Source: AWTP1-13 sp050248715
Lineage (GTDB): Bacteria; Pseudomonadota; Alphaproteobacteria; Rhizobiales; Hyphomicrobiaceae
Direction: 5' to 3'
Length of the DNA stretch: 64,000 nucleotides
NCBI GenBank assembly: GCA_050248715.1
Contig: JBFWRV010000018.1
Span: forward strand, 1-64,000
In this document: positions 1-8,845 of the stretch, piece after piece
How positions within the stretch are numbered: position 1 is the stretch's first letter
Layout: the number at the start of each line of letters is the position of its first letter
The notes under the pieces: model-generated
Databases searched by the model: none
What the model was told of the DNA's origin: nothing
Seen by the model: only the letters and a program-made list of their open reading frames with translations
Program-made: the position numbers and the translations under genes

Positions 1-1
1 C

Positions 2-106
2 GTCGTCATCCCTGCCATCTATGCCATGGCAAAGGCCTGGCAGCTCCAATTCGCGGATCGGCAGACGCCGGCGACGAGCGCCCTGCCCGTCGGCGGCAAG
101 GAATGA
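2..106 (+). CDS. C-terminal end of a membrane transporter, probably an RND efflux permease (partial)
   Basis: Only the last 34 codons are present; the gene begins before the window and ends with TGA at 104-106. The readable tail begins VVIPAIYAMAKAW and continues into a short polar end. A hydrophobic V(I/V)PAIY segment followed by a basic/polar tail is typical of the last transmembrane helix of HAE1-type RND efflux permeases, which export drugs or lipophilic compounds across the envelope. With so little sequence the family call is tentative; another polytopic transporter cannot be excluded. It converges on the MFS genes that follow on the opposite strand. Confidence 0.4.
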   Translation, partial: VVIPAIYAMAKAWQLQFADRQTPATSALPVGGKE

Positions 107-256
107 GGGCCATGAAGGGCGGGTTTTGACGGATATGCGCAGCAGGGTGCGCCGATAGGTTGGTTCGGGGACCCCCTCGATAGTCGGCCAACCCGCTTGT
201 TGCCAAGCGAAGCGCTGGTCCGATCCGAACGACTTCATTGCTGGACGGGCCCTGCG

Positions 257-1489
257 CTATCCGCGCCTTGCAACTGGACCGGCCTTGGAGACGTGCGGAC
301 CGAGCGCCAGGGCTATCGGCACCGTGGCGAGAGCAAGCACCGCGACCAGAACGAGCGCCGTCGGCACGCTGGTCAGGTCGCTGATCAGGCCGAAGGCGAA
401 TGGGGCCGTCGCGCCCGCCGCGCTGCCCAGCGTGTAGAAGAGGCCGAAGGTGCGACCCTGGCGGTCGTCGCGCACGAATTCGGCGACGGTTCCATACAGG
501 ACCGACGACGTGCCGTTGAGCGCGACGCCGAGCGGCATCAGCAGCACCATCGCCAAGGACAGCGGCGAGGCGACCACGGCAAGGATGGCGAGCCCGGTCG
601 CAATCTCGGTCAGGATCACCGTGCGCAGGATGCCCATCCGCTCCGCCAGCAGCCCGCACACGAGCTTGCCCAAGGCGCCGCCGATGAAGACCAACGAGAG
701 GCCAAAACCGATGCTCGCGGCGCTGGCGCCCTTGGAGATCAGCAGAAACGGCAGAAACGTGAGGAGGCCCGTGCGGCAGGCGCTGTCGACGAGCTGGATG
801 CTCGACAGCAGGGCAAAACCCTTGCGGTTGGTGAACCCCCACCCGGTCGGGCGCGGCGCCCGGTCAGCCTTGGCATTCGGCAGCTGCTCGGGCTTTGCAA
901 GACGATGCAGCCCGAGAAATGCCAGCACGCCGACCCCGGCCACGACCATGCCGTAGATGACGACGCTTGCCTGCCAGCCGAGCGCGATGACGCCGACGCC
1001 CATTGCCGCGGTGACGGTCATTTTGCCGACATCGCCCGCGAAATTGTAGACGCCGAGCGCGGCACGGCGCGCGGAAGGCGCGCAGGAACGGGCGATGATG
1101 GTGGATGCGAGCGGGTGCTGGACCGAGGAGCCGACCCCTGCCAGCAGGATCAGGCCGCCGACCATTGCATAGCCCTGGGACGTCGCCAGGAGCGCGAAGG
1201 CGAGCCCCGCCAGCACCGTGCCGCCGGCGAGCAGCGCCCGCGCGCTGAGCCGCTCCCCGAGCATGCCGGCCGGCACCTGCAGAAAAGCCAGCGCCGCGGA
1301 ATAGGCCGAGCGCAGCGTTCCGACCTCGGCATAGCTCAAGCCAAAGGCCTGAGCCCAGAATGGCAGCAGGACGTAGAGCGCGTCGCCAATGCCGTCGTGG
1401 ACAAAATGGACGCTGCTGGTGGTCGCAAGCGTGCGGCGCGCAGCGGCCGGAACCGTCCGCTCGCCGCGCACATCGACCGTTTCGCTCAA
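257..1489 (-). CDS. MFS transporter (fosmidomycin-resistance-like)
   Basis: A 410-residue, 12-helix major facilitator permease of the inner membrane, predicted to move a small molecule with proton coupling; substrate unknown. The N-terminus (VHFVHDGIGDALYVLLPFW) resembles the HF.(N/H)D start of Fsr-type exporters, and there is a central polar loop around residues 200-215. I chose the TTG at 1489 because its TTGA overlaps the TGA stop of the upstream MFS gene, a typical translational-coupling arrangement; a GTG six codons later is an alternative. The open frame extends further upstream but only as low-complexity Arg/Ala/Pro sequence antisense to nothing useful. Co-transcribed with the second MFS gene just upstream. 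Confidence 0.8.
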   Translation of the reverse strand: MSETVDVRGERTVPAAARRTLATTSSVHFVHDGIGDALYVLLPFWAQAFGLSYAEVGTLRSAYSAALAFLQVPAGMLGERLSARALLAGGTVLAGLAFALLATSQGYAMVGGLILLAGVGSSVQHPLASTIIARSCAPSARRAALGVYNFAGDVGKMTVTAAMGVGVIALGWQASVVIYGMVVAGVGVLAFLGLHRLAKPEQLPNAKADRAPRPTGWGFTNRKGFALLSSIQLVDSACRTGLLTFLPFLLISKGASAASIGFGLSLVFIGGALGKLVCGLLAERMGILRTVILTEIATGLAILAVVASPLSLAMVLLMPLGVALNGTSSVLYGTVAEFVRDDRQGRTFGLFYTLGSAAGATAPFAFGLISDLTSVPTALVLVAVLALATVPIALALGPHVSKAGPVARRG

Positions 1490-2688
1490 GCCCGCACCGC
1501 CGCCGCCTGCGGCTGCGGCAGGCGCTGCGGCAGCATGAGCACGGCGGCGAGGATGACTGCCGCGGATGCCGCCAGCACGCGGAACAGCGCGTCGAAGCCC
1601 CAGGTCTGATAGACGAAGGCGATGAGCGGCAACGTCGCCGCCAGGGCGGTGAAGCTCACCACGTAGCGCACGCCGTAGATTCGCGCCCGCCACTCGCCCT
1701 CAGCCAGGCGGCCGATCATGTAGTCGTTGATGGGGATCTGCCCAAACGCCGCCAGCATGAAGATCATGGCGCACAGCAGCGCCGCCCAGTCGGTGAGGCC
1801 CGGCATGACCGCGAAGAAGATCGTCTGCACCAGGGCCGCCGTCGCGAACACGGTGCGCGGCCCCACCCGGTCGAGATAGTGGCCGACGACGAGCTGCCCC
1901 ATGGACCCCAGCGCGAACACCAGGAAGGCAAGCCCGCCGAGCGCCGTGGCCGATACGGATATGCCGCCCAGGCGCTCGTCGAACACCTTGGGCAGCGCGA
2001 AGGTAGTCGACTGGAAGACGATGCTCGATACCGCCGTGGTGAGGAACACGATCATGGACACACGCAGGAGCAGCGCCTTGACGTCGGGGGAATGCTCCCG
2101 GCCCGCGGCCTTCGCCTTTGCCCTTGGCTTCGGCCGCGTGATCTCCTCCCACATAAGGACGGTGTAGGCGATGCCGATCAGGATCGAGAGCACGCCCGGC
2201 GCAATGAAAGCCACGCGCCAGCCGCCGTGGTCGATGAAATAACCCGTGATCAACGCCGCACTCGCCACGCCGAGGTTGCCCCAGACCCCGTTGACCGCGA
2301 TGCGCATGCCCGTGTTCTTCCACTTCTCCACCACGATGGCGAGGCCGACGGGATGGTAGATGGCCGCGAACACGCCGACCACGAACAGCCCGACGCCGAT
2401 CTCGAAGGGGGTTCGGGCAAACGATGTGGTTATGGACGCGAGCCCGATGCCGATGAAGAACACGCTCATCATGCCTTCCCGGCTCCACTTGTCGGCGAGC
2501 CAGCCGGCCGGCAGCGCGAACACGCCGAAAGCAAAGAAGCCCGGCGTCGCGTATTTCAAGAGATCGGCGTAGCCGAGCCCCCACTCCCGATGCAGGGCCA
2601 GCGCCGCCACCGTGGCGAAGATCAGCGTGAACAGATGATCCATGAAATGGCCGACATTGAGCAGCAGAAAATGCAGGCGCTCGCGCAT
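1486..2688 (-). CDS. MFS transporter
   Basis: A 400-residue major facilitator superfamily permease with about 12 hydrophobic helices. Helix 1 begins LHFLLLNVGHFMDHLF, and the loop between helices 2 and 3 carries AGWLADKWSREGMM, which fits the conserved MFS loop motif G-x-x-x-D-(R/K)-x-x-R. A basic cytoplasmic loop (RPKPRAKAKAAG) separates the two halves. The start is the second of two close ATGs, because AAGGAG (2697-2702) lies 8 nt upstream of it but only 2 nt from the first ATG at 2694. It is the leading gene of a two-gene operon; its stop overlaps the TTG start of the next MFS gene, suggesting that both permeases are made together. Substrate unknown. Confidence 0.82.
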   Translation of the reverse strand: MRERLHFLLLNVGHFMDHLFTLIFATVAALALHREWGLGYADLLKYATPGFFAFGVFALPAGWLADKWSREGMMSVFFIGIGLASITTSFARTPFEIGVGLFVVGVFAAIYHPVGLAIVVEKWKNTGMRIAVNGVWGNLGVASAALITGYFIDHGGWRVAFIAPGVLSILIGIAYTVLMWEEITRPKPRAKAKAAGREHSPDVKALLLRVSMIVFLTTAVSSIVFQSTTFALPKVFDERLGGISVSATALGGLAFLVFALGSMGQLVVGHYLDRVGPRTVFATAALVQTIFFAVMPGLTDWAALLCAMIFMLAAFGQIPINDYMIGRLAEGEWRARIYGVRYVVSFTALAATLPLIAFVYQTWGFDALFRVLAASAAVILAAVLMLPQRLPQPQAAAVRA

Positions 2689-2906
2689 TGGCATTGCTCC
2701 TTGGGTCGGCCTTGTCGGATGCCGTTGTGGAGGCGAACGTAGCGCCTTTATGACAGCCCGGAAACCCTGTGCGCGCAGTTCAGGGAGGTACCATCCGCAT
2801 GAGCGCGCGATCACCGCTAGCGGCCAATTGCGCCCTTGCGGTATCCGCCCGGCCAAGCCATCTCTACGCCGGTGTTTTCGTCCCGCACCCCATCAAGGAG
2901 CGAAAC

Positions 2907-3311
2907 GTGAGAAGACTAGCCCTCGCCGCGCCGCTCGTCGGCATGCTTGCCGCAACAGGCGCATTCGCTGCCGATCCCCCTGCCGCCGATCCGGCGCTGG
3001 CGCAATTCCGCCAAGCCTACACCACCGGCACCGGCCTCTCCTACGTCGTGATCAAGGACGACAAGGGCGAGCGCATCTATCGCTACGGCGAGGCGTCGCG
3101 GCAGGCGGCGCAGAAGGACATGCGGGGCTTCATGTTGTTCACATGCAATTCTCCGCACGTCTTTGTGGTGGATAATCCGCCGGACAAGGCCGCCTTGCTC
3201 AAGGCCCGCGTCGTCAAAGTTGGCGAGCCCGAATTCAAGGACCTCGACGCCAAATACATCTCTGGCTGCCGCAACCCGTTCGTCAAGTCGGCGGTGCCGA
3301 AGAACAAGTAG
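2907..3311 (+). CDS. small exported protein of unknown function
   Basis: A 134-residue protein starting at GTG 2907, six nt after a good AAGGAG. Residues 1-21 form a signal peptide (RRLALAAPLVGMLAATGAFA then ADPP), so the mature ~113-residue protein should be periplasmic. It has two cysteines (in FTCNSP and ISGCRN), which may form a disulfide in the periplasm. I do not recognise the family. Upstream in-frame ATGs at 2769 and 2802 would bury the signal peptide internally and lack a ribosome-binding site. It lies divergent to the MFS operon, so the 2689-2906 gap probably holds both promoters. Confidence 0.65.
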   Translation: MRRLALAAPLVGMLAATGAFAADPPAADPALAQFRQAYTTGTGLSYVVIKDDKGERIYRYGEASRQAAQKDMRGFMLFTCNSPHVFVVDNPPDKAALLKARVVKVGEPEFKDLDAKYISGCRNPFVKSAVPKNK

Positions 3312-3600
3312 GTCCTCGGCCGCCCCCGCCGCTCCATCAGCCCCCGCGTGCAAAAAGCGCAAAGCGGGAACTACCGAGCAGCGGACTGCCTTCATCCCCT
3401 AGCGAGCCAACTGCGGGGATTTCGACCGAGGAGGGGCGTCGCCAAACAGGGGCCTGGAGACAAATGCGCCGCCGCCGGTCGCAGGCTGCCGATGTGGGCA
3501 GCCTGCGGACTGTTCACGCCCAAAATTGAGTAGTTATGCGGATGGCTGCGGCACCCATTCACCGCTCATCGTTCCCCCACACGACGGAGGGTGCAGAACG

Positions 3601-3726
3601 ATGTGGTCCACACTGCGCGATGAACTGTGGGAATTGCTTTGGCTCGCGTCGCTGGTGAGCGGCCTGTCGGTGCTCGCCGCAGGGCTGGCCACTGCGTTGG
3701 CGGTCGTTCTCGTAAGTGCCGTCTGA
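3601..3726 (+). CDS. 41-residue single-pass membrane peptide coupled to luxR-type gene
   Basis: A very short gene: ATG at 3601 preceded by GGAGGG nine nt upstream, encoding a charged N-terminus (MWSTLRDELWELLW) followed by one hydrophobic helix of about 25 residues ending VVLVSAV. Its stop TGA overlaps the ATG of the LuxR-type regulator (TGATG at 3724-3728). This supports real translation, and the peptide could either act in the membrane or simply deliver ribosomes to the regulator. An in-frame upstream ATG at 3526 lacks a ribosome site. No family recognised. The roughly 290 bases before it (3312-3600) show no convincing gene. Confidence 0.5.
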   Translation: MWSTLRDELWELLWLASLVSGLSVLAAGLATALAVVLVSAV

Positions 3727-4532
3727 TGACCCGGCTGGGAGTTGACGGGCACGCGACGGTGCATCGACCCCGCCCGGCAGACGGCTTTGCCGATTTCCAG
3801 GCGAGCTTGATCGACTACTCCAGCCGAGTAGAGCGGCTTGGATCGCCCGGGGACGTCCTCAACGACTTGCATGCCATCACGACCGCGAGCCTGCCCCTGT
3901 CGGTCCTGGGGGCAGCTCGGTTCCCGCTGAAGTCTTCCGATTGGGACTCAGTCCAGCTCGGCAAATCCGTATTCCTGCAGAGCGAAACCCCGGAGGGCTG
4001 GTGGGAAGATTATCGCGCCCACGGTCAAGGCAAATTCCGGCCGATTCTGTTCCTGGCGCAGACCAGCATGGCGTCGCTCACGTGGACCGAAGTTAGGCGG
4101 ATGCTGGAGCCGATCGGCGCTGATCAGTGGTCATACGAATTGGCCCTCAAGCATGGCATGCGCGATGGTCTGACTTGTCCCGTCGGCGGCCGATGGTTGG
4201 TTGCATTCTGGTCGCGCAGGAACCTTTCCAACGTTCTGACGCAACCGATGCGGATCATGATACTCGCCGCGGCAAGCTTCGCCGCGCTGCGCCTCGAGCA
4301 ACTCGCTGCCCCCGATCCCGATCGGATCGGGACACGCAGTCGCCTGACCGCCAGGGAAGGAGCTGTCCTGCGTCTGGTGTCGATTGGCGCGCAATCCCAT
4401 GAAGTCGCCCGAGAACTCGGGCTCGGTGAGGAGACGGTCCGCACGCATCTGAAAAAGGCCCAGACCAAACTTGGCGCGCGCAACCGGACCCAAGCCGTGG
4501 CAGAAGCCTTGCGGCAGAGCCTGATACCGTGA
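3726..4532 (+). CDS. LuxR-family transcriptional regulator (solo)
   Basis: A 268-residue regulator. Residues ~15-180 look like the autoinducer-binding fold of LuxR/TraR proteins (PEGWWEDYRAHG, then a conserved Pro in FRPIL, LTWTEV, and a Gly-rich HGMRDGLTCPVGG). Residues ~200-265 form the GerE-type helix-turn-helix (LTAREGAVLRL, GLGEETVRTHLKKAQTKLG). The residue preceding the conserved Pro, usually the Asp that contacts the acyl-homoserine-lactone amide, appears to be Arg, so the ligand may not be a classical lactone. No luxI-type synthase occurs in the window, making this a LuxR solo. The start overlaps the stop of the 41-residue membrane peptide. Domain call is firm; ligand and targets are unknown. 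Confidence 0.8.
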   Translation: MTRLGVDGHATVHRPRPADGFADFQASLIDYSSRVERLGSPGDVLNDLHAITTASLPLSVLGAARFPLKSSDWDSVQLGKSVFLQSETPEGWWEDYRAHGQGKFRPILFLAQTSMASLTWTEVRRMLEPIGADQWSYELALKHGMRDGLTCPVGGRWLVAFWSRRNLSNVLTQPMRIMILAAASFAALRLEQLAAPDPDRIGTRSRLTAREGAVLRLVSIGAQSHEVARELGLGEETVRTHLKKAQTKLGARNRTQAVAEALRQSLIP

Positions 4533-4612
4533 AGACCCCCAAACCTGACGAAGTTCAGCGCGGTCTTTGAAGGCTCGATGTGGAACCGGCAGCTTGGCCC
4601 GCGGCCTGCTTT

Positions 4613-4897
4613 CTAGCCCGCCGATCGATCGGCGCCGCGGTCGCAAGCCCGGCACACGTCCCATCCGAGCGTGGACCGATCGAGGCAGCGGCGCGCAAGC
4701 TCGGCATCCGGCAGGCCGCGGAACTCCTCGTACAACCGGGCAGCCTCGTGGTAGTCCGCACAGGTCGTGATCCAGGCTTTCAGCCATCCCCATAGGGTCC
4801 GCAGCGATCCCGGACCCGCCCCGGCTGCCGCTTGTCGGCGAGGTGGTGCAGGCGCATCTGTGGGTTGCGGGGGCGAGACCACCTCGTAGACGGCCAT
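4613..4897 (-). CDS. DUF1127-like small protein
   Basis: A 94-residue protein with ATG at 4897 and a purine-rich GAAGAGG upstream. The first ~40 residues are Pro/Ala-rich. The second half has an amphipathic segment (WLKAWITTCADYHEAARLYEEFRGLPDAELARR) followed by LDRSTLGWDVCRACDR. The pattern LPDAELAR-x-(G/L)LDRxxLGxD matches DUF1127-type proteins, which are abundant in alphaproteobacteria and in some species link RNA or phosphate metabolism to stress. Starts upstream of 4897 are possible but add low-complexity residues. It faces away from the CoA-transferase downstream, so 4898-5126 likely holds two divergent promoters. Confidence 0.6.
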   Translation of the reverse strand: MAVYEVVSPPQPTDAPAPPRRQAAAGAGPGSLRTLWGWLKAWITTCADYHEAARLYEEFRGLPDAELARRCLDRSTLGWDVCRACDRGADRSAG

Positions 4898-5126
4898 GGC
4901 GTGCCTCTTCGTCGTGTCCCTGTGCCGCAAGTCCGTGCTTGTCGGTCGGTCTTGTCCCGCACGCCTCTCGCCAAGACCGACCGCCCGCACCGATGCACCA
5001 TCGAAGGGAACCGTCACGCATGCGTGAATGCATCGTCAAACCGTTCTAGCGGCGGCTGGTATCGGAGGCCCAGCGGACCCCCTATAGTCGCGATGAACGT
5101 CGAGCACGGAGGGGTCCGTCAGCACC

Positions 5127-6344
5127 ATGAGCACGCGTGGAGCCGCCGCCTCGGGCCCGCTTGCGGGCATCCGCATCATCGATCTGACATCGATGCTGTC
5201 GGGGCCATGGGCAACGATGATTCTCGCCGACCAGGGTGCCGACGTGATCAAGGTGGAGGAGCCGCGCGCGGGTGACCACACGCGCTCCTACGGCAACCGC
5301 CGCAACGGCTTCTCGGCCTCGTTCCTAAACCTCAACCGCAACAAGCGCTCGGTCACCATCGACCTCAAGACGCCCCGGGGCGTGAAGCTGATGAAGCAAC
5401 TGGCGGCCACGGCCGACGTGCTGGTGCAGAACTTCCGGCCAGGAGTGGTGGAGCGGCTGGGCGTCGACGAGGCGGCAATCCGCGCCGTTGCACCGGCGAT
5501 CGTCTACGTCTCCATCAACGGCTTCGGCGAAAAGGGGCCGTATGCCAGGAAGCCCGTCTACGACCCGGTCGTGCAGGCCTTCTCCGGCCTCACCACGGTG
5601 CAGGCAGGCTCCGACGAGCAGCGCCCGCGCCTCATCCGCACGGTGCTGCCCGACAAGCTGACCGCCGTGACGGCGGCGCAGGCGATCGCGGCGGCGCTGG
5701 TGGGACGCCTCAAGACCGGCAAGGGTCAGCACGTGCGCCTCTCCATGCTCGATGCCGTGCTCGCTTTCCTGTGGGCTTCCGACATGGGCGCGCAGACCTA
5801 TGTCGGCGAGACCGTGTCGCCGCGTTCGGCCGCGAGCTTCATCGATCTGATCTACGAGACCAGCAACGGCTTCATGACCGCGGCCGTCATGACCAACAAG
5901 GAATGGCAAGCGCTGACGCGCGCACTGGGCAAACCTGAATGGCTCGAGGATCCCCGCTTCAGCACGCCGGCGCTGCGCGACCAGAATATCGATGCTCGTC
6001 TGCAGATGACGCAGGACGTGCTCAGAACACGCACGACCGAGGAATGGCTGGAACGGCTCGAGGCGGAGGAGGTGCCGTGCGCCCCCGTGCTCACACGCGA
6101 TCAGGTCATCGCCCATCCTCAGATCGCCGCAACCGGAATCCTGCTCGAGAGCGACCATCCCGTCGCGGGCCGCCTGCGGCAGACGCGGACAGCGGCGCGC
6201 TTCGCGACGCCGACGGTGATCCGCAACGGCGCGCCTCGTCTCGGCGAGCATACGGCAGAGGTGCTGGAAGAGCTGGGGCTCGGCGCAAGCGAGATCGCCG
6301 CCCTGCGCCGGCAACGAGTCGTCGGCGAGGAGCCCGCCAATTGA
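5127..6344 (+). CDS. CaiB/BaiF family CoA-transferase
   Basis: A 405-residue class III CoA-transferase, predicted to move CoA between carboxylic acids in the cytoplasm. Visible family landmarks are the N-terminal GIRIIDLTSMLSGPWATMILADQGADVIKVE, the SVTIDLKTPRG loop, VLVQNFRPGVVERLG, the INGFGEKGPY-type segment and YDPVVQAFSGL in mid-protein, and a C-terminal RLGEHTAEVLEELGL. Length is normal. The ATG at 5127 lies behind GGAGGGG about 11 nt upstream. The downstream neighbour on the same strand is a glutathione-S-transferase 137 bp away, perhaps separately transcribed. The acyl substrate cannot be told from the sequence. Confidence 0.88.
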   Translation: MSTRGAAASGPLAGIRIIDLTSMLSGPWATMILADQGADVIKVEEPRAGDHTRSYGNRRNGFSASFLNLNRNKRSVTIDLKTPRGVKLMKQLAATADVLVQNFRPGVVERLGVDEAAIRAVAPAIVYVSINGFGEKGPYARKPVYDPVVQAFSGLTTVQAGSDEQRPRLIRTVLPDKLTAVTAAQAIAAALVGRLKTGKGQHVRLSMLDAVLAFLWASDMGAQTYVGETVSPRSAASFIDLIYETSNGFMTAAVMTNKEWQALTRALGKPEWLEDPRFSTPALRDQNIDARLQMTQDVLRTRTTEEWLERLEAEEVPCAPVLTRDQVIAHPQIAATGILLESDHPVAGRLRQTRTAARFATPTVIRNGAPRLGEHTAEVLEELGLGASEIAALRRQRVVGEEPAN

Positions 6345-6481
6345 CATTGCAGGGTTGCACCGCCGATCACCACGCTTTGATTGCGGCTGGCGGGGCGGCA
6401 GCGCTACAAGCAACAGGCCTGCCGTGCCGACGATGAGGCGGGCGCGTCCACCCGTGACCATCAGTCAGTGAGGAGCATTTG

Positions 6482-7162
6482 ATGTTGAAATTCTATTTCA
6501 ATGGCTCGCCCAATCCGACCAAGGTCGCCCTGTTCCTCGAGGAAGCGGGCCTCGCCTACGAGCCGATCGCCATCGACACGCGCAAGGGCGACCAGTTCAA
6601 GCCGGAGTTCGTCGCCATCAATCCGAACGCCAAAGTGCCGGTCATCGTCGATGGCGATGCCACCGTGTTCGACAGCAACGCCATCCTGCTCTATCTGGCG
6701 GAGAAGACCGGCAAGTTCCTGCCCAAGCCCGCCCAGCGCGGCGAATTGCTCTCCTGGCTGATGTTCGCGGCAACCGGCATCGGTCCGTTCTCGGGGCAGG
6801 CCGTACACTTCAGGCATTTCTCGCCCGAGAAGGTCGCCTATGCCCACAACCGCTACCAGTTCGAGGCCGACCGCCACTATGGGATCCTCAACGACCGCCT
6901 GGCCAAGAGGAAATACATGGTCGGCGACACCTACACGATCGTCGACATGGACGTGTGGGGCTGGGCGCGTATGGTGCCGTTCGTCCTGGGCGAGGGCGCC
7001 TGGTCGAAGTATCCCAACCTCAAGCGCCTCGTCGACGAGATCAGCGCGCGCCCGGCAGCGGCGAAGGCCGTGGCCCTGAAGGACAGGTTCAAGTTCAAGA
7101 CCGAGATGGATGACGAGGCCCGCCGCAACATGTTCCGTCATTTGCAGGTGACGGCGGCGTAA
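6482..7162 (+). CDS. glutathione S-transferase family protein (YfcG/Nu-like)
   Basis: A 226-residue GST. The thioredoxin-like N-domain begins MLKFYFNGSPNPTKVALFLEEAGLAYE, with the Ser/Asn-rich active-site loop in place of a catalytic Tyr. The conserved cis-Pro region reads NAKVPVIVDGD and the glutathione-binding pair is FDSNAILLYLAE. The helical C-domain contains the N-capping-like YTIVDMDVWGW segment. The ATG at 6482 is preceded by AGGAG six nt upstream, which rules out the in-frame TTG three bases before. Such proteins act as disulfide-bond oxidoreductases or in detoxification by glutathione conjugation; the exact substrate is unknown. It ends ~90 bp from the convergent EmrA-like gene. Confidence 0.85.
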   Translation: MLKFYFNGSPNPTKVALFLEEAGLAYEPIAIDTRKGDQFKPEFVAINPNAKVPVIVDGDATVFDSNAILLYLAEKTGKFLPKPAQRGELLSWLMFAATGIGPFSGQAVHFRHFSPEKVAYAHNRYQFEADRHYGILNDRLAKRKYMVGDTYTIVDMDVWGWARMVPFVLGEGAWSKYPNLKRLVDEISARPAAAKAVALKDRFKFKTEMDDEARRNMFRHLQVTAA

Positions 7163-7252
7163 ACCGGGACGGCGCTCAAGTCGGGTGCCGGCAGCCTTGA
7201 CGGATTGGATGGCCGGGGCAAGCCGGCCGTCGCATGGCCGGGAGGGCCTGGC

Positions 7253-8329
7253 TTACTTCTGCGCCGTCGAGGTTGCCGACGCCGTCCAGCCTCCGAACAA
7301 CTGGCCGAGCCGGCGTTCGCGGCCCGTATCGATCCTCACGGTGGCCGTCATGCCGGCGCGCAAGGGCGGCTCGTCCGATTGCGGCAGCAGGCGCAGGCGC
7401 ACGGGCAGCCGCTGCACGACCTTGACCCAGTTGCCGGTGGCGTTCTGGGGCGGCAGCAGAGCGAACTCGGCGCCGGTCGCCGGGCTGATGCTTTCCACCT
7501 CGGCCTGCCATACCACGTCGGGGTGGATGTCCAGCACAACCGTGGCAGTCAGACCCTTCCTCACGTGGGTGAGCTCGGTCTCCTTGAAGTTGGCCTCGAC
7601 CCAGGGCCGACGATCCGCCACCAGCGAGAACAGGGGTGTGGAGGCCTTGACGGGATCGCCCTTCTGCAGCCGCACGTTGACGGCCGTGCCGGCGAAGGGA
7701 GCGCGGAGAGTGGTGCGGGCGAGGTCGAGCGCCATGCGCTCGCGCTCGGCCAGCTTCTCGCGCACCATCGGGTGCTCATCGACCGGGCGGCCCGGATCGC
7801 CGGCGAGCTGGGCAGCGACGCGATCCACCTTGCGGCGCATCACGCCGACGCGATCCTGCGCGGCAATGGCGTTGCTCTCGACCTCCTCGAACTTGCTCGA
7901 CGCGACGATACCGCGGTCGGCGAGGGTCCTCTGCCGCTCGAGCTGGGCGCTCCAGTAGGTGGCTTTACTCTCCACCTCCTGCAGCTCGCTCCTGGCTTCG
8001 TGCCAGGTCGCAACCAGCGTCCGGACCTGACTGCGGGTGGCGTCCAGCTCCGCCTCGGCCTTGTCGAGAGCCACGCGGAAGGGCTCGGGGTCGATCGTGA
8101 GCAGCACGTCGCCGGTCTTGACCTCGGCGTGGTCACGGATGCGCACCTCCAGCACGCGGCCGGCGATCTCGGCCGATATCTGGGCGATATCGGCTTTGAC
8201 GTAGGCGTTCTCGGTCGAGATATAGCGCCCGCCCCACAACCAGAAAAACAACGCGACAAGGATGGCCAGCCCCGGCACGGCCCCGAGCAATATCCGTCTC
8301 AGTACAACCTGATTAGGCAACGAGCTCAC
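7253..8329 (-). CDS. emrA: HlyD/EmrA-type membrane fusion protein
   Basis: A 358-residue periplasmic adaptor anchored by one N-terminal helix (residues ~12-32, LLGAVPGLAILVALFFWLWG). The barrel-sandwich half-motif YISTENAYVKADIAQISAEIAGRVLEV, a long coiled-coil hairpin (~90-190) and the returning lipoyl half TTLRAPFAGTAVNVRLQKGDPV are all visible, followed by the beta-barrel domain. In EmrAB-type tripartite pumps this protein links the inner-membrane permease to an outer-membrane channel. GTG at 8329 overlaps the stop of the MarR gene (GTGA), so both are co-translated. The partner permease is the divergently transcribed DHA2-type gene at 8983. Confidence 0.87.
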   Translation of the reverse strand: MSSLPNQVVLRRILLGAVPGLAILVALFFWLWGGRYISTENAYVKADIAQISAEIAGRVLEVRIRDHAEVKTGDVLLTIDPEPFRVALDKAEAELDATRSQVRTLVATWHEARSELQEVESKATYWSAQLERQRTLADRGIVASSKFEEVESNAIAAQDRVGVMRRKVDRVAAQLAGDPGRPVDEHPMVREKLAERERMALDLARTTLRAPFAGTAVNVRLQKGDPVKASTPLFSLVADRRPWVEANFKETELTHVRKGLTATVVLDIHPDVVWQAEVESISPATGAEFALLPPQNATGNWVKVVQRLPVRLRLLPQSDEPPLRAGMTATVRIDTGRERRLGQLFGGWTASATSTAQK

Positions 8330-8826
8330 AATCTTTCCGCCTCCCGCTCCCCGATGCCCTCGTCCGAACCCGCATGGGCCAGCGGATCGTGCAGGGCCAA
8401 TCCCTGCAGCGTCGCCTTCACGCGGGACATGAGGTGCGTCAGACGACGCCTCTCTTCGGCCGTCAATTCACCCAGTGCCGCATCCACCGTCGATTCCGCA
8501 AGCGGCCAGATGGCGGCGTGCAGGCGTTCGCCCTCGGACGTCAGATGCAAGCGGTTGATGCGGCGGTCGCTGGCATCATCGCGCCGCTCCACCCAGCCCT
8601 TGGCTTCCATGCGCTCTATCAGGCGGCCGGCCGGCGCCTTCTCGATCTCCAAGAGATCGGCCACGGCCGATTGGCTGAGGCCCGGCCGGCGGTGCACGCG
8701 CGCGATCACGAGCCACTGCGCTCGCGTGAGACCGAAGGCCCGCACGCGCCGCTCGAAAACGGTCCGCATGAGGCGGCCGACGTCGGAAATGGCAAAGCCG
8801 ATATAGTGCTCGTCGTCGCGCGGCAT
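8326..8826 (-). CDS. MarR-family transcriptional regulator
   Basis: A 166-residue winged-helix repressor. The DNA-binding core runs from about residue 30 to 105: LTRAQWLVIARVHRRPGLSQSAVADLLEIEKAPAGRLIERMEAKGWVERR, then the wing DDASDRRINRLHLTSEG, all hallmark MarR features; flanking helices form the dimer interface. It is the first gene of a two-gene unit with the EmrA-like adaptor, overlapping it by 4 bp. A near-perfect 20-bp palindrome lies 19 bp upstream of its ATG, which makes autoregulation and control of the divergent efflux permease likely. Inducing ligand is unknown, but phenolic or lipophilic compounds are usual for this family. Confidence 0.9.
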   Translation of the reverse strand: MPRDDEHYIGFAISDVGRLMRTVFERRVRAFGLTRAQWLVIARVHRRPGLSQSAVADLLEIEKAPAGRLIERMEAKGWVERRDDASDRRINRLHLTSEGERLHAAIWPLAESTVDAALGELTAEERRRLTHLMSRVKATLQGLALHDPLAHAGSDEGIGEREAERL

Positions 8827-8845
8827 TCGTCAACCCAGGAATTCA

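Noticed and set aside
197..1609. 470-codon plus-strand open frame
   Set aside because: Antisense to the first MFS gene, low-complexity composition, no ribosome site and no domain pattern.
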